Below are positions 24,965 to 36,766 of a DNA stretch of 64,000 bases, piece by piece; positions within the stretch are counted from its first letter, which is position 1; each line of letters begins with the position of its first letter. The stretch is from Klebsiella electrica (lineage in GTDB: Bacteria; Pseudomonadota; Gammaproteobacteria; Enterobacterales; Enterobacteriaceae): the NCBI RefSeq assembly GCF_006711645.1, contig NZ_CP041247.1, positions 1,426,001 through 1,490,000 of the forward strand. Direction: 5' to 3'. The notes under the pieces were generated by a model. It was given only the letters and a program-made list of their open reading frames with translations, was not told the DNA's origin and made no database searches. The position numbers and the translations under genes were made by a program.

Positions 24965-27108
24965 TGGACATGACATCGGCATTTACTCTTGATATTCGTC
25001 CGGACAACGTCGCCGTCATCACCATCGATGCGCCCGGTGAAAAGATGAATACCCTGAAGGCCGAATTTGGTCAGCAGGTGCGGGCGATCGTTCGCCAGAT
25101 TCGTGACAATAAATCCCTACGCGGCGCGGTGCTGATTTCCGCAAAGCCGGACAATTTTATCGCCGGCGCGGATATTAATATGATTGCCCGCTGCGCCACC
25201 GCTCAGGAAGCGCAAGCGCTCGCCCGCCAGGGGCAACAAATTATGGCGGAGATCCATGGGCTGGCGATTCCGGTGATTGCCGCCATCCACGGCGCCTGCC
25301 TGGGCGGCGGTCTTGAGCTGGCGCTGGCCTGCCATGGGCGGGTGTGCAGCGATGACGAGAAAACACGTCTGGGGCTGCCTGAGGTCCAGCTGGGGCTGCT
25401 GCCGGGCTCTGGCGGCACCCAGAGACTCCCCCGACTGATCGGTGTCAGCGGCGCCCTCGAGATGATTCTGACCGGCAAACAGCTTCGCCCGCGTCAGGCG
25501 TTAAAGGCGGGTCTGGTGGATGAGGTGGTTGCGCAATCTATTCTGCTGCAGACGGCGGTGGAACTGGCGCTGAAAGGGCGGCCGGCGAGCCGCAGTATGC
25601 CGATCCGCGAGCGGGTGTTGGCCGGACCGCTGGGTCGCAGCCTGTTGTTTCGGCTGGTGGCGAAAAAGACCCGGCAGAAAACCCAGGGCAACTATCCGGC
25701 CGCCGGGCGTATTCTGCAGGTGATTGAAAATGGATTGGCCCACGGCTGTAGCAGCGGCTACGCCGAGGAAGCGCGCGCCTTCGGTGAGCTGGCGATGACG
25801 CCGCAATCCCAGGCATTACGATCGATATTTTTTGCCAGCACCGATCTGAAGAAAGATCGCGGCGCCGATGCGCAGGCCGGGCCGCTGACTCGAATCGGCG
25901 TTCTCGGCGGTGGTCTGATGGGCGGCGGAATTGCTTATGTTACCGCCTGTAAAGGCGGGCTTGCGGTGCGCATCAAAGATATTCAGCCCCGGGGAATTAA
26001 CCATGCGCTGAAATACAGCTGGGATCTGCTGGATAAGCAGGTTCGCCGCCGCTATCTGCGGGCCAGCGAGCGGGATCGCCAGCTGGCGCTGATTTCCGGC
26101 ACCACGGATTATCAGGGATTTGCCCATCGCGATGTGGTGATCGAGGCGGTCTTCGAGGATTTAGCCCTTAAACAGCGGATGGTGGCCGAGATCGAGGCAC
26201 ACTGCGGCCCGCAGACGATCTTTGCCTCCAATACCTCTTCGCTACCCATCGGCGACATTGCGGCGCAGGCCAGTCGACCGGGGCAGGTGATTGGCCTGCA
26301 TTTCTTCAGCCCGGTCGAGAAAATGCCGCTGGTTGAAGTGATCCCCCATCAGCATACCGATCCGCAGACGATTGCGACGGTAGTGAAGCTGGCCAAAATG
26401 CAGGGGAAAACGCCGATCGTCGTGGCGGATAAAGCGGGTTTCTACGTTAACCGTATCCTGGCGCCCTATATCAACGAAGCGATGCGCCTGCTCATGGAAG
26501 GTGAACCCATTGAGCATATTGATAAGTCACTGGTGAAATTTGGTTTTCCCGTCGGGCCTGTTCAACTGCTGGATGAAGTCGGGATTGATACCGGAACCAA
26601 AATTCTGCCGGTACTGGAAGCCGCGTGGGGAGAACGTTTTAGCCCGCCTGCAAACATCATTGATGCGATCTTGAATGACGATCGCAAAGGTAGAAAAAAT
26701 AGCCGCGGTTTCTATCTTTATGAGACAAAAGGGCGTACAAGCAAAAAACGGCCTGATGCTGCGGTCTATTCGCTGCTGGGCATTTCTGCGCCTCAGGCGC
26801 GCTTGTCCGCGCAGCAGATAGCCGAGCGTTGTGTCATGATGATGCTTAACGAAGCCGCGCATTGCTTCGATGAACAGGTCATCCGCGGTGCCCGCGATGG
26901 CGACATTGGCGCGGTGTTTGGTATTGGCTTCCCGCCGTTTCTTGGCGGCCCGTTCCGTTATATGGATAAACTCGGGGCGGGTGAAGTTGTTGCCATCTTG
27001 CAACGTCTGGCCGCTCAGTACGGCTCACGGTTTACCCCATGCGAAAATTTATTGCGCATGGCCGGGCAGGGGGCAACCTTTTGGCCCGCTGCTGAACGGA
27101 TGACCTAA
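24964..27108 (+). CDS. fadJ: FadJ bifunctional enoyl-CoA hydratase / 3-hydroxyacyl-CoA dehydrogenase
   Basis: 714 residues, the alpha subunit of the anaerobic beta-oxidation complex. The N-terminal crotonase domain (about 1-190) shows the oxyanion loops [11 protein letters not shown] and [14 protein letters not shown] and the catalytic Glu in [16 protein letters not shown]. The NAD-binding dehydrogenase domain starts with [14 protein letters not shown] (about 315), has [14 protein letters not shown], then the C-terminal 3HCDH domains. Nothing is missing. Confidence 0.97.
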   Translation: MDMTSAFTLDIRPDNVAVITIDAPGEKMNTLKAEFGQQVRAIVRQIRDNKSLRGAVLISAKPDNFIAGADINMIARCATAQEAQALARQGQQIMAEIHGLAIPVIAAIHGACLGGGLELALACHGRVCSDDEKTRLGLPEVQLGLLPGSGGTQRLPRLIGVSGALEMILTGKQLRPRQALKAGLVDEVVAQSILLQTAVELALKGRPASRSMPIRERVLAGPLGRSLLFRLVAKKTRQKTQGNYPAAGRILQVIENGLAHGCSSGYAEEARAFGELAMTPQSQALRSIFFASTDLKKDRGADAQAGPLTRIGVLGGGLMGGGIAYVTACKGGLAVRIKDIQPRGINHALKYSWDLLDKQVRRRYLRASERDRQLALISGTTDYQGFAHRDVVIEAVFEDLALKQRMVAEIEAHCGPQTIFASNTSSLPIGDIAAQASRPGQVIGLHFFSPVEKMPLVEVIPHQHTDPQTIATVVKLAKMQGKTPIVVADKAGFYVNRILAPYINEAMRLLMEGEPIEHIDKSLVKFGFPVGPVQLLDEVGIDTGTKILPVLEAAWGERFSPPANIIDAILNDDRKGRKNSRGFYLYETKGRTSKKRPDAAVYSLLGISAPQARLSAQQIAERCVMMMLNEAAHCFDEQVIRGARDGDIGAVFGIGFPPFLGGPFRYMDKLGAGEVVAILQRLAAQYGSRFTPCENLLRMAGQGATFWPAAERMT

Positions 27109-27317
27109 GTTCTGGTCAAAGAAGATAAATCCGGCGATGAATGACGCTGTTGGCTGGCTGTTTTGTAAACAATCATTGACTATACTTACGCCATTGAGGT
27201 AAAAAACAGCGTTTCATTCGTTGGATGAATCAGGCACAATGCCCGGCCACCGGGTCGACTGCGTGCTATCTACGCAGGTAAGACTGCGGTGCTTCTGGTT
27301 AACAAAAGCGGTGCAAT

Positions 27318-27803
27318 ATGCAAGTTTTTATCATGCGTCACGGCGACGCTGCCCTCGATGCAGCCAGTGACTCGGTTCGTCCCTTAACTGTTTGTGGTTG
27401 TGATGAGTCCCGTCAGATGGCAACCTGGCTGAAAGGTCAAAAAGTGGATATTGAACGGGTTCTTGTCAGTCCTTACCTGCGTGCTGAACAGACGCTGGAT
27501 GTGGTAAGAGAGTGCATGGACCTGCCCGAGAATGTCGACGTGATGCCGGAGCTCACGCCGTGTGGCGATGTTGGCATGGTCAGCGCCTGGCTTCAGACGC
27601 TGAACAATGAAGGTGTTTCAACGGTGCTGGTTGTTTCGCACCTGCCGCTGGTGGGGTACCTCGTCTCAGAGCTGTGCCCGGGGGAGACTCCCCCGATGTT
27701 CACCACTTCGGCTATTGCCTGTGTCACCCTTGATGCCGATGGTAAGGGCGAGTTCAACTGGCAGATGAGCCCCTGCAATCTGAAGATGGCGAAGGCTATC
27801 TGA
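27318..27803 (+). CDS. sixA: SixA phosphohistidine phosphatase
   Basis: 161 residues. The histidine-phosphatase signature MRHGDA is at the N-terminus (His 8) and the second active-site His is in VVSHLPLVGYL. SixA removes phosphate from histidine phosphocarriers; known targets are ArcB and the nitrogen PTS protein NPr. It stands alone in the normal place between fadJ and the convergent smrB. The 209 bases before it show no gene. Confidence 0.95.
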   Translation: MQVFIMRHGDAALDAASDSVRPLTVCGCDESRQMATWLKGQKVDIERVLVSPYLRAEQTLDVVRECMDLPENVDVMPELTPCGDVGMVSAWLQTLNNEGVSTVLVVSHLPLVGYLVSELCPGETPPMFTTSAIACVTLDADGKGEFNWQMSPCNLKMAKAI

Positions 27804-27809
27804 CTTCCC

Positions 27810-27838
27810 CCGGAGCATCCGTATTACGGAAGCTCCGG
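27810..27838. terminator. Hairpin at the sixA/smrB convergence
   Basis: CCGGAGC ... GCTCCGG with an inner TCCG/CGGA pairing forms a long stem that includes the smrB stop codon. It has no T tract, so it is a weak or factor-dependent terminator at best. Confidence 0.4.
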
Positions 27839-28375
27839 CGGCTGCCACTCTTCAACTTCAATCAGCACCAGCAGTGCGGCGTCTCCGCCGTACTCTTTTG
27901 GCGCCTGATGAAAAGCCATGATGTGCGGGTGTTGCGCAAGCCAGAGCGGCGTTTGCTGCTTGAGGATGTGTTTCCCGTGTCCGTGCATCACGCAGGCGCA
28001 AAAGACATGCTCGCGACGGCAGGCGGCGATCAGCGCCCCCAGCTCCTGCTTCGCCTGCTGCTGGGTCAACCCGTGCAGATCGAGAAACAGCTCCGGCGAA
28101 TAATCCCCGCGGCGCAGTTTTTTCAGTTCAAAATGGCTCACGTCCGGGCGAACATATTTGACCGCCCCTTCGGTATTCAGCAGCGGCTGAAACTCATCGG
28201 AAAAATAGTGGCTGTTATCGGCCTGCTCCTGAAGTAAGCGCTTTGGCGGTACCTCGGTGATTTTCTTGCGCAGCGGGCGGTGCACGATGGTGTCTTGTTT
28301 AATCTGACGCGTGCCGGTCATTAACTGACGGAACAACGCCTGATCCTCGTCGCTTAGCGATGTTTTCTTTTTCAT
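27824..28375 (-). CDS. smrB: SmrB ribosome-rescue endonuclease
   Basis: 183 residues. The C-terminal Smr domain is plain: [17 protein letters not shown] and [10 protein letters not shown]. SmrB is known to cut mRNA at collided ribosomes so that tmRNA can rescue them. The N-terminal helical extension ([13 protein letters not shown]) is typical for the enterobacterial protein. It is divergent from prmB. Confidence 0.94.
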   Translation of the reverse strand: MKKKTSLSDEDQALFRQLMTGTRQIKQDTIVHRPLRKKITEVPPKRLLQEQADNSHYFSDEFQPLLNTEGAVKYVRPDVSHFELKKLRRGDYSPELFLDLHGLTQQQAKQELGALIAACRREHVFCACVMHGHGKHILKQQTPLWLAQHPHIMAFHQAPKEYGGDAALLVLIEVEEWQPPELP

Positions 28376-28541
28376 TGCCCACTCTCATCATTTCTTTTCG
28401 CTAGTTTACCCGACTCGGCCTCTGTTCAGGCAAGCAAAACGTATTTTTCCCCGTCCGCCCGACGTAAGAATGCTGATTTATCGCCGTCTTCGTGGCAAAC
28501 TAGCCGCCGAATTTACAGTAGAGCGTGTCCTGGAGGATGGC

Positions 28542-29474
28542 GTGGATAAAATTTTTGTTGATGAAGCGGTCAATGAGCTGCATACCATTCAGGACATGCT
28601 GCGTTGGGCGGTCAGTCGTTTCAGCGCGGCGAATATCTGGTACGGCCATGGCACGGACAACCCGTGGGATGAGGCGGTACAGCTGGTTATGCCATCGCTC
28701 TACCTGCCACTGGATATCCCGGAGGATATGCACTCCGCACGCCTGACTTCCAGCGAGAAACACCGCATCGTTGAGCGCGTGATTCGCCGGATCAACGAAC
28801 GTATTCCGGTTGCCTATTTGACCAATAAAGCCTGGTTCTGCGGCCATGAATTTTTCGTGGACGAACGTGTGCTGGTGCCGCGTTCGCCGATCGGCGAGCT
28901 TATCAATAATCACTTCGCTGGCCTGATTGACTACCAACCGCAGCACATTCTGGATATGTGCACCGGCAGCGGCTGTATTGCTATCGCCTGCGCTTACTCT
29001 TTCCCGGAAGCGGAAGTGGACGCGGTGGATATCTCCGTTGATGCGCTGGCCGTTGCCGAGCAGAACGTGGAAGCGCACGGTTTGATCCATCAGGTCACGC
29101 CGATTCGTTCCGATCTGTTCCGCGACCTGCCGAAAGTGCAGTACGACCTGATCGTCACCAACCCGCCGTATGTTGATGAAGAAGATATGTCCGATCTGCC
29201 AGGCGAGTATCGTCATGAGCCGGTGCTGGGCCTGGCTTCCGGTAGCGATGGCCTGAAGCTGACGCGCCGTATCCTCGGTAATGCGCCGGATTATCTCAGC
29301 GATGACGGTATTCTGATTTGTGAAGTCGGTAACAGCATGGTACATCTGATTGAGCAGTATCCGGACGTGCCGTTTACCTGGCTTGAGTTTGAAAACGGCG
29401 GGGACGGCGTCTTCATGCTGACCAAAGCGCAGCTGATCGCCGCCCGCGCGCATTTCGGCATTTATAAAGACTAA
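28542..29474 (+). CDS. prmB: PrmB ribosomal protein uL3 glutamine methyltransferase
   Basis: 310 residues from GTG 28542, chosen because GGAGG is 5 bases upstream and the start ([13 protein letters not shown]) and length equal the E. coli protein; the frame is open 24 codons farther. SAM-binding motif [16 protein letters not shown] and catalytic [10 protein letters not shown] identify an N5-glutamine methyltransferase. It methylates Gln150 of ribosomal protein L3 during assembly. It lies 28 bases upstream of aroC, as in E. coli. Confidence 0.95.
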   Translation: MDKIFVDEAVNELHTIQDMLRWAVSRFSAANIWYGHGTDNPWDEAVQLVMPSLYLPLDIPEDMHSARLTSSEKHRIVERVIRRINERIPVAYLTNKAWFCGHEFFVDERVLVPRSPIGELINNHFAGLIDYQPQHILDMCTGSGCIAIACAYSFPEAEVDAVDISVDALAVAEQNVEAHGLIHQVTPIRSDLFRDLPKVQYDLIVTNPPYVDEEDMSDLPGEYRHEPVLGLASGSDGLKLTRRILGNAPDYLSDDGILICEVGNSMVHLIEQYPDVPFTWLEFENGGDGVFMLTKAQLIAARAHFGIYKD

Positions 29475-29502
29475 AACAACACGCAAACATGACGGAGCCG
29501 TG

Positions 29503-30588
29503 ATGGCAGGAAACACAATTGGACAACTCTTTCGCGTCACCACCTTCGGCGAGTCGCACGGTCTGGCGCTGGGCTGCATTGTTGACGGAGTGCCGCCGGG
29601 CATTCCGCTGACTGAAGCTGACCTGCAGCACGATCTGGACCGTCGTCGTCCGGGGACGTCGCGCTACACCACCCAGCGCCGTGAACCGGATCAGGTGAAG
29701 ATCCTCTCCGGCGTATTCGAAGGCGTGACGACCGGGACCAGCATTGGTCTGCTGATTGAGAATACCGATCAGCGTTCTCAGGACTATGGCGCGATTAAAG
29801 ACGTTTTCCGTCCTGGGCACGCTGACTATACCTACGAGCAGAAATACGGCCTGCGCGATTATCGCGGCGGCGGTCGTTCCTCTGCGCGTGAAACCGCGAT
29901 GCGGGTGGCGGCTGGCGCGATTGCCAAGAAATACCTTGCGGAAAAATTCGGCATGGTGATTCGCGGCTGTTTGACCCAGATGGGCGATATTCCTCTGGCG
30001 ATCAAAGACTGGGAACTGGTTGAACAAAACCCGTTCTTCTGCCCGGACCCGGATAAAATTGAAGCGCTTGATGAACTGATGCGTGGCCTGAAAAAAGAGG
30101 GCGACTCCATCGGAGCAAAAGTGACCGTGGTCGCCGACGGCGTGCCTCCGGGACTCGGTGAGCCGGTATTCGACCGTCTGGATGCCGACATTGCCCATGC
30201 GCTGATGAGCATCAATGCGGTGAAGGGCGTGGAAATTGGCGATGGTTTTGAGGTGGTGAAACTGCGCGGCAGCCAAAACCGCGATGAAATCACTAAAAAT
30301 GGTTTCCAGAGCAACCATGCGGGCGGCATTCTTGGCGGTATCAGCAGCGGCCAGCAGATCGTCGCGAATATCGCGTTGAAGCCGACTTCCAGCATCACCG
30401 TGCCGGGCCATACGATTAATCGTCACGGTGAAGAAGTTGAGATGATCACCAAAGGGCGCCACGATCCTTGCGTGGGCATCCGCGCGGTGCCGATCGCGGA
30501 AGCCATGCTGGCGATCGTGCTAATGGATCACTTTATGCGTCAACGCGCGCAAAATGGCGACGTGACGACATCAATTCCACGCTGGTAA
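29503..30588 (+). CDS. aroC: AroC chorismate synthase
   Basis: 361 residues from ATG 29503 ([12 protein letters not shown]). It makes chorismate from EPSP with reduced FMN, the last step of the shikimate pathway. Signatures: [19 protein letters not shown] followed by [13 protein letters not shown], and [17 protein letters not shown] near the end. A preceding GTG is in frame one codon earlier but GGAG spacing favours the ATG. mepA follows after 3 bases. Confidence 0.97.
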   Translation: MAGNTIGQLFRVTTFGESHGLALGCIVDGVPPGIPLTEADLQHDLDRRRPGTSRYTTQRREPDQVKILSGVFEGVTTGTSIGLLIENTDQRSQDYGAIKDVFRPGHADYTYEQKYGLRDYRGGGRSSARETAMRVAAGAIAKKYLAEKFGMVIRGCLTQMGDIPLAIKDWELVEQNPFFCPDPDKIEALDELMRGLKKEGDSIGAKVTVVADGVPPGLGEPVFDRLDADIAHALMSINAVKGVEIGDGFEVVKLRGSQNRDEITKNGFQSNHAGGILGGISSGQQIVANIALKPTSSITVPGHTINRHGEEVEMITKGRHDPCVGIRAVPIAEAMLAIVLMDHFMRQRAQNGDVTTSIPRW

Positions 30589-30591
30589 TCG

Positions 30592-31416
30592 ATGAAAAAA
30601 ACCGTTATCGCTCTGCTGGCGCTCCTGGCCAGCTCTGCCTGCCTTGCGGCGACGCCGTGGCAAAAAATCACCCAGCCGATTAGCGGCAGCGCGCAGTCAA
30701 TTGGCGCATTTGCGAACGGCTGCATTGTCGGCGCGCAGGCACTGCCGCTGAGTGCGACCAGTTACCAGGTCATGCGCACCGACCAGCGCCGTTACTTCGG
30801 CCATCCGGACCTGATCCAGTTTATACAGCGCCTGGGTAATCAGGTGCAGAGTCAGGGAATGGGGACGCTGCTGATTGGCGATATGGGGATGCCGGCAGGC
30901 GGGCGCTTTAACGGCGGACATGCCAGTCACCAGAGCGGGCTGGATGTTGATATCTTCCTTCAGCTCCCGCAGACGCGCTGGAGTTCAGCGCAGCTCCTGA
31001 AACCCCAGGCGCTGGATCTGGTGTCTCGCGACGGCAAGAGCGTCGTGCCGTCACTGTGGAGCCCGCAAATCAGCCATCTGATTAAACTGGCGGCAGAAGA
31101 CAGGGATGTAACGCGCATTTTTGTGAACCCGGCAATCAAGCAGCAGCTGTGCCTGGATGCCGGCAACGATCGCGCCTGGTTACAGAAAGTCCGACCGTGG
31201 TTCCAGCATCGTGCGCATATGCACGTTCGTCTGCGTTGCCCGGCGGGTAGCCTGGAGTGCGAAGAACAGGCGCCACCGCCGCCAGGCGATGGCTGCGGCG
31301 CTGAGCTACAAAGCTGGTTTGAACCACCGAAACCTGGAACAACCTCTCCTGTGAAGAAGACGCCGCCTCCGCTGCCGCCTTCCTGTCAGGCGCTACTGGA
31401 TGAGCATGTGCTGTAA
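30592..31416 (+). CDS. mepA: MepA penicillin-insensitive murein endopeptidase
   Basis: 274 residues with a signal peptide ([13 protein letters not shown]). MepA is a periplasmic M74 zinc enzyme that cuts D-Ala-mDAP cross-links. The zinc-ligand motif [15 protein letters not shown] and the HMHVRLRCP motif are both present. The C-terminus is Pro-rich ([11 protein letters not shown]) as in E. coli. The stop overlaps the yfcA ATG (TAATG). Confidence 0.96.
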   Translation: MKKTVIALLALLASSACLAATPWQKITQPISGSAQSIGAFANGCIVGAQALPLSATSYQVMRTDQRRYFGHPDLIQFIQRLGNQVQSQGMGTLLIGDMGMPAGGRFNGGHASHQSGLDVDIFLQLPQTRWSSAQLLKPQALDLVSRDGKSVVPSLWSPQISHLIKLAAEDRDVTRIFVNPAIKQQLCLDAGNDRAWLQKVRPWFQHRAHMHVRLRCPAGSLECEEQAPPPPGDGCGAELQSWFEPPKPGTTSPVKKTPPPLPPSCQALLDEHVL

Positions 31417-32225
31417 TGGAAAGCTTTATTGAGCTGTTTATGGTGTCGCCGACGGTACTGGTGGCGCTGTTTTTTGTGGCCGTTCTGGCGGGATTTATTG
31501 ATTCTCTGGCGGGCGGCGGCGGACTGCTGACGGTTCCGGCGCTGATGGCGGCAGGGCTGCCTCCGGCGCAGGCGCTGGCGACAAACAAACTGCAGGCCTG
31601 CGGGGGATCGCTTTCTGCTTCGCTCTATTTTATCCGCCGCAAGGTGGTGAGCCTGGCGGATCAGAAGCTCAATATCCTGATGACCTTTATCGGCTCAACC
31701 GCCGGTGCGCTGCTGGTGCAGCACGTCCAGTCCGATATTCTGCGCCAGATCCTGCCGGTGCTGGTGATCGGCATTGGCCTGTACTTCCTGCTGATGCCAA
31801 AATTAGGTGAAGCAGACCGTCAGCGTCGTCTGTACGGTCTGCCGTTTGCCCTGGTAGCCGGCGGCTGCGTAGGTTTTTATGACGGTTTCTTCGGCCCAGG
31901 CGCCGGCTCTTTCTATGCGCTGGCTTTCGTCACCCTTGCCGGGTTCAACCTTGCCAAATCCACCGCTCACGCCAAGGTGCTCAACGCGACATCGAACATC
32001 GGCGGGCTGCTGCTGTTTATCATCGGTGGGAAAGTGATTTGGGCGACCGGATTCGTGATGATGGCGGGGCAGTTTATTGGTGCCCGTGCCGGTTCGCGGC
32101 TGGTTCTGAGTAAAGGACAATCGTTGATTCGTCCGATGATTGTGGTTGTCTCCGCGGTGATGAGCGCGAAACTTCTTTATGACAGCCACGGTGCTGAAAT
32201 TCTTCAGTGGTTGGGAATTCATTAA
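31416..32225 (+). CDS. yfcA: YfcA, TauE/SafE family membrane transporter
   Basis: 269 residues with about eight hydrophobic segments. The family repeat is visible twice: AGFIDSLAGGGGLLTVPAL near the start and GFYDGFFGPGAGSF in the second half, each with the ATNKL/LNATSN pattern. TauE/SafE proteins export or import small organosulfur or sulfonate anions; the substrate of YfcA is not known. It is translationally coupled to mepA and epmC on either side. Confidence 0.93.
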   Translation: MESFIELFMVSPTVLVALFFVAVLAGFIDSLAGGGGLLTVPALMAAGLPPAQALATNKLQACGGSLSASLYFIRRKVVSLADQKLNILMTFIGSTAGALLVQHVQSDILRQILPVLVIGIGLYFLLMPKLGEADRQRRLYGLPFALVAGGCVGFYDGFFGPGAGSFYALAFVTLAGFNLAKSTAHAKVLNATSNIGGLLLFIIGGKVIWATGFVMMAGQFIGARAGSRLVLSKGQSLIRPMIVVVSAVMSAKLLYDSHGAEILQWLGIH

Positions 32226-32773
32226 TGCAACAGCAACACCATTATCAGCAGCTGATCGCTATTTTTGACGGCTGCTTTGCCGATGATTTTAATACCCGTC
32301 TGATTAAAGGCGATGACGAACCGATCTATCTTCCGGCAGATAGCGACGTGCCGTATAACCGCATTGTGTTTGCCCATGGCTTTTACGCCAGCGGTCTGCA
32401 TGAGATTTCTCACTGGTGCATCGCGGGTAAAGCGCGTCGCGAGCAGGTTGATTTCGGCTATTGGTACTGCCCGGATGGCCGTGATGCCATGACCCAGTGT
32501 CAGTTTGAAGATGTTGAGGTGAAACCGCAGGCGCTGGACTGGCTGTTTTGCGTGGCGGCAGGTTTTCCGTTTAACGTCAGCTGCGACAATCTGGAAGGCG
32601 ACTTTGAACCTGACCGCATTGCCTTTCAGCGGCGGGTTCACGCACAGGTTATGACCTTGCTGGAGCAAGGGATCCCTGAACGTCCGGCGCGCTTTATCCG
32701 CGCGTTACAAGAATATTATCAGACGCCGCCACTGACGGCAGAACAATTCCCGTGGCCGGAAGACCTGCAATAA
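32225..32773 (+). CDS. epmC: EpmC elongation factor P hydroxylase
   Basis: 182 residues from ATG 32225, which shares a base with the yfcA stop. EpmC hydroxylates the beta-lysylated Lys34 of EF-P, the last step of that modification. Family stretches are [20 protein letters not shown], with the conserved HExxH-like HEISH, and [13 protein letters not shown] start 18 bases earlier exists but the TAATG coupling matches the operon style here. Confidence 0.92.
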   Translation: MQQQHHYQQLIAIFDGCFADDFNTRLIKGDDEPIYLPADSDVPYNRIVFAHGFYASGLHEISHWCIAGKARREQVDFGYWYCPDGRDAMTQCQFEDVEVKPQALDWLFCVAAGFPFNVSCDNLEGDFEPDRIAFQRRVHAQVMTLLEQGIPERPARFIRALQEYYQTPPLTAEQFPWPEDLQ

Positions 32774-32804
32774 CGCCACGTTTGACACTAGAAGAGGAAA
32801 GACA

Positions 32805-33080
32805 ATGCTCGCGGAGTTTGAATCACGCATTCTGGCGTTGATTGATGAAATGGTAGACCACGCCAGTGATGATGAACTGTTTGCCAGCGGCTATCTGCGC
32901 GGCCACCTGACGCTGGCGGTAGCCGAGCTGGAAGGGGGGGACGATCACTCTGCGAAAGCGATCAACGAGCGGGTGATGCATAGCCTGGAGAAAGCGATCG
33001 GCGCAGGCGAACTGTCGCCGCCGGACCAGATTCTGGTGCAGGGAATGTGGAATAATTTATATCAGCGGGCAAAGCAATAA
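32805..33080 (+). CDS. yfcL: YfcL family protein
   Basis: 91 residues, all-helical and acidic ([25 protein letters not shown]). GAGGAAAG lies just before ATG 32805. It is conserved downstream of epmC in enterobacteria; no function is established. Confidence 0.88.
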   Translation: MLAEFESRILALIDEMVDHASDDELFASGYLRGHLTLAVAELEGGDDHSAKAINERVMHSLEKAIGAGELSPPDQILVQGMWNNLYQRAKQ

Positions 33081-33186
33081 ACCTCTGAGCGCCGGGCCTG
33101 AAAATCCGGCCAGGTAGCGCGACGCCGGGTCTCCCCTGATGTCGCGCTGCTGTTGACTCAACCGACCGCTATCACTGCCGCCCGGC

Positions 33187-35175
33187 TTATTTTACCGCTT
33201 TTCCCTTCAGCAGTTTCCGCACCCATAATCGATTTGGATTCAGCGCCGCCAGCGTCTCTCTGTCCAGCGGCAGCGGTTCGTGGCTCATCTGCGCCGCCAG
33301 TATTTCCGCCGTCAGCGGGGCGGAGCATAGCCCGCGCGAACCCAGCGCCCCCAGCACGAACAGATTGCGATAAACCGGGGCCGTCGGCGCCAGCGTTTTG
33401 TGTTCGGCCAGCGTCGCGGACTGCGTTAACGTGGCGTCATAATCCGGTACATTGCCCACCATCGGTAAGTGATCGCGGGTGGCGCAACGCACGCCGCAGC
33501 GGGCGTCATTTCCGCTGGTATCCACCTCTCGCGCCCATGTCGCCTGCGGGAAGCAGTCGATCAGCCGCTGGCGGTTTTGCTGTTGATCATCGACGCTAAA
33601 GGTCGGCTCTGTCTGCCCACGATGGTAGCTGGCGCCGATGCAGTGCTGCTGATGACGTGGATTCTGTGGCGTCAGGTAGCCGTCGTAGCACAAGACCTGG
33701 CGCAAAGCTGACAGCGCAGGCGTGGTCGGAATATGGCTCACCTGTCCCCCCACCGGATACGCCGGCAGCCGTGCAGTCTGAGGAAAGTCGGTCAGATGAT
33801 GGCCGTTTGCCAGCACCACCACGTCATGACGCAGCTGCTCATTGAGCCGCCAGCCGTCATGGTCAGCAGTCAGCGTTGTGACCTTCACGTTATATCGGGT
33901 GCGCAAACCCCGTGTCGCCGCCAGCGCTAAAAGTTCTGCCGTCAGCTGCTGCGGACAGAGCCAGCCCCCGGAAGGATAGGTGATTCCCGCGCAGCCGGTT
34001 TCCACGCCAGCGAGCTGTGCGACGGTTTGCGCGCTGACGGCAGCGGCAATTTCTGTCGGCAGGTCGAGGGCCAGCATCTGCGCGATTTTCTGTTCGCTCT
34101 TCTCGTCCCAGGCAAGCTGGGTGACGCCGCACCACTGATGGTCGAACATGATCGGCAGGGCATCATACAGACGACGGGCGAAGGTAAATGCCGCCGGGAA
34201 GAAGCGAGCCAGCGCCGGATCGTGCTGGCTAAGCAGAGGGTAGAGCGCTCCCTGGCGGTTACCGGATGCGCCTTCAGCCGGGGCATTATCCGCGCAGTAT
34301 AAGGTAACTTGCCAGCCGCGGCGGAGCAGCGCGAGTGCGAGCAGGGCGCTGGCGATACCGCCGCCGACAATCGCCGCATCGCGTTGCTGGCTACCGGTTC
34401 GTGCAAACCAGGGCGTGCGGGCGGGAATATTCAGGGTCCGGGTCATTTCACCAGTCAGCATTTCGCGTTTACGGCCGAACCCTTTGTGTTTGTGCATGGT
34501 AAAGCCCGCTTCCTGCAGGCCGCGACGGACAAAACCGGCGGAGGTAAAGGTGGCCAGCGTGCCGCCCGGCCTGGCGAGGCGGGCCATTGCCCCGAACAGC
34601 TCAGGCGTCCACATATCCGGATTTTTCGCCGGCGCGAAACCATCAAGAAACCAGGCGTCGACCTGCTGATTCAGCGAGTCATCAAGCTCGTGGGTCAGCG
34701 TATTAATATCCCCGAACCACAAATCCAGCGTGATGCGCCCGTCATCCAGCAGCAGGCGATGGCAGCCAGCGATCGCCGGCGGCCACTGCGCCTGCAACTG
34801 TTCTGCCCACGGTGCCAGTTCCGGCCAGTGCTGATGGGCCCGGCGCAAATCGGCGGAGGTCAGCGGAAATTTTTCAAAACTGATGAAATGTAATCTTTGC
34901 AGGGTAGCTTCAGGATTATCACGGCGAAAAACATCAAACGCCTGCCAAAGTGTCAGGAAGTTGAGACCGGTGCCGAACCCGCTCTCGGCGACCACAAACA
35001 GCGGGTGTGGATGGGCCGGGAAGCGTGCATCAAGGCGGTTGCCGCCGAGGAATACGTAGCGCGTCTCTTCCAGACCATTGTCATTGGAAAAGTACACGTC
35101 ATCAAAATCTCGGGAAACAGGTGTACCCTCAGCGTTGAATTCCAGGTTGGCAGGTTGTATGGCGTTTTGTTTCAC
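33187..35175 (-). CDS. mnmC: MnmC bifunctional tRNA wobble-uridine modification enzyme
   Basis: 662 residues from GTG at 35175 ([14 protein letters not shown]), matching the E. coli N-terminus; the frame is open 34 codons farther with no sign of homology. The N-terminal SAM methyltransferase ([25 protein letters not shown]) makes mnm5s2U; the C-terminal FAD oxidase ([17 protein letters not shown]) first removes the carboxymethyl group from cmnm5s2U. Signature [11 protein letters not shown] is near the end. It is divergent from fabB and the FadR/FabR sites lie between them. Confidence 0.95.
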   Translation of the reverse strand: MKQNAIQPANLEFNAEGTPVSRDFDDVYFSNDNGLEETRYVFLGGNRLDARFPAHPHPLFVVAESGFGTGLNFLTLWQAFDVFRRDNPEATLQRLHFISFEKFPLTSADLRRAHQHWPELAPWAEQLQAQWPPAIAGCHRLLLDDGRITLDLWFGDINTLTHELDDSLNQQVDAWFLDGFAPAKNPDMWTPELFGAMARLARPGGTLATFTSAGFVRRGLQEAGFTMHKHKGFGRKREMLTGEMTRTLNIPARTPWFARTGSQQRDAAIVGGGIASALLALALLRRGWQVTLYCADNAPAEGASGNRQGALYPLLSQHDPALARFFPAAFTFARRLYDALPIMFDHQWCGVTQLAWDEKSEQKIAQMLALDLPTEIAAAVSAQTVAQLAGVETGCAGITYPSGGWLCPQQLTAELLALAATRGLRTRYNVKVTTLTADHDGWRLNEQLRHDVVVLANGHHLTDFPQTARLPAYPVGGQVSHIPTTPALSALRQVLCYDGYLTPQNPRHQQHCIGASYHRGQTEPTFSVDDQQQNRQRLIDCFPQATWAREVDTSGNDARCGVRCATRDHLPMVGNVPDYDATLTQSATLAEHKTLAPTAPVYRNLFVLGALGSRGLCSAPLTAEILAAQMSHEPLPLDRETLAALNPNRLWVRKLLKGKAVK

Positions 35176-35251
35176 GTAAGTTACTCGAATCTCAAGGCGT
35201 AGAACGATCTTAACGATGTGTGCCTGGGGGCGCAAATTTATACACAAAATG

Positions 35252-35267
35252 GCTGATCGGACTTGTT
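35252..35267. promoter_or_regulatory. FadR activator site upstream of fabB
   Basis: GCTGATCGGACTTGTT fits the FadR consensus (CTGGTCNGACCNGTT). FadR activates fabB in E. coli from this position. Confidence 0.75.
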
Positions 35268-35268
35268 C

Positions 35269-35286
35269 GGCGTACAAGTGTACGCT
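35269..35286. promoter_or_regulatory. FabR operator upstream of fabB
   Basis: GGCGTACAAGTGTACGCT: inverted repeat GCGTACA-AG-TGTACGC, the FabR operator that represses fabA and fabB when unsaturated acyl chains are abundant. It directly abuts the FadR site. Confidence 0.85.
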
Positions 35287-35333
35287 ATTGTGCGACTCGA
35301 AACTTAAAATAGTGTGACTTACAGAGGTATTGA

Positions 35334-36551
35334 ATGAAACGTGCAGTGATTACTGGCCTGGGCATCGTTTCCAGCATCGGTAACAACCAGCAGGAAGTCC
35401 TGGAATCTCTGCGTGAAGGGCGCTCGGGGATCACTTTCTCTCAAGAATTCAAAGATTCTGGTATGCGCAGCCACGTATGGGGTAACGTTAAACTGGATAC
35501 CACAGGTCTTATCGACCGCAAAGTGGTACGTTTCATGAACGATGCCTCTATCTATGCTTATCTCTCTATGCAGCAGGCTGTCGCCGATGCTGGGCTGACA
35601 GAAGAAGTTTATCAAAACAACCCTCGCGTGGGCCTGATTGCGGGTTCCGGCGGTTCTTCTAAATCTCAGGTGTTCGGCGCAGATGCGATGCGTAGCCCGC
35701 GCGGCCTGAAAGCCGTCGGTCCTTACGTTGTAACCAAAGCGATGGCTTCTGCGGTATCCGCTTGCCTCGCCACTCCGTTCAAAATCCACGGTGTGAACTA
35801 TTCCATCAGCTCCGCTTGCGCGACCTCAGCACACTGTATCGGCAGCGCGGTTGAACAAATTCAGCTTGGCAAACAGGACATCGTTTTTGCGGGCGGCGGC
35901 GAAGAGCTGTGCTGGGAAATGGCCTGTGAATTCGACGCCATGGGCGCACTGTCCACCAAATACAACGAAACGCCGGATAAAGCGTCCCGTACTTATGATG
36001 CGCACCGCGATGGCTTTATTATCGCCGGCGGCGGCGGTATGGTTGTGGTTGAAGAGCTGGAGCATGCTCTGGCGCGCGGCGCGCACATTTATGCGGAAGT
36101 GGTCGGCTACGGCGCGACTTCTGACGGCGCGGACATGGTTGCTCCGTCTGGTGAAGGCGCAGTGCGTTGCATGAAACAGGCGATGGCCGGTGTCGACACG
36201 CCGATTGACTACCTGAACTCCCACGGGACTTCGACTCCGGTCGGCGACGTGAAAGAACTGGGTGCCATTCGCGAAGTCTTCGGCGACCACAGCCCGGCTA
36301 TCTCCGCGACCAAAGCGATGACCGGCCACTCCCTGGGCGCCGCGGGCGTACAGGAAGCGATCTACTCTCTGCTGATGCTGGAACACGGCTTTATTGCGCC
36401 AAGCATTAACATCGAAGAGATGGATGAGCAGGCAGCGGGTCTGAACATCGTCACCAAACCGACCGAGCAAGCGCTGACGACCGTGATGTCCAACAGCTTC
36501 GGTTTCGGCGGCACCAACGCCACGCTGGTGATGCGTAAACTCACAGCGTAA
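35334..36551 (+). CDS. fabB: FabB 3-oxoacyl-ACP synthase I
   Basis: 405 residues. It elongates acyl-ACP with malonyl-ACP and is essential for unsaturated fatty acids. Active-site Cys is in [12 protein letters not shown] (about residue 163); the two catalytic His are in [11 protein letters not shown] and [16 protein letters not shown] lies before ATG 35334. FadR and FabR sites 50-80 bases upstream show conserved dual control. Confidence 0.98.
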   Translation: MKRAVITGLGIVSSIGNNQQEVLESLREGRSGITFSQEFKDSGMRSHVWGNVKLDTTGLIDRKVVRFMNDASIYAYLSMQQAVADAGLTEEVYQNNPRVGLIAGSGGSSKSQVFGADAMRSPRGLKAVGPYVVTKAMASAVSACLATPFKIHGVNYSISSACATSAHCIGSAVEQIQLGKQDIVFAGGGEELCWEMACEFDAMGALSTKYNETPDKASRTYDAHRDGFIIAGGGGMVVVEELEHALARGAHIYAEVVGYGATSDGADMVAPSGEGAVRCMKQAMAGVDTPIDYLNSHGTSTPVGDVKELGAIREVFGDHSPAISATKAMTGHSLGAAGVQEAIYSLLMLEHGFIAPSINIEEMDEQAAGLNIVTKPTEQALTTVMSNSFGFGGTNATLVMRKLTA

Positions 36552-36578
36552 GCGGCTGGTTTTTCAAGCGATATGTTC

Positions 36579-36604
36579 AAAGGGAGCCTGCTGGCTCCCT
36601 TTTT
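36579..36604 (+). terminator. fabB terminator
   Basis: AAAGGGAGCC-TGCT-GGCTCCCTTTTT: perfect stem and T run 27 bases after the fabB stop. Confidence 0.9.
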
Positions 36605-36766
36605 GTCGTCTTGACAGGGCCGGACCTCTGCAGGCAAACTGCTGCAAAACATTATCACCCCGATAATGCGTAAGCGTTTAACGTCATCCAACGCGCCTTA
36701 ACCCTGATAATCAGGTGGAGGGGGCGTGGCTATGACCTCGCCTTACTCTGCGAACTGGAGTAAAGC

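Noticed and set aside
28500..29603. 367-codon minus-strand ORF across prmB
   Set aside because: Complete overlap with conserved prmB and aroC; no start signals and no domain.
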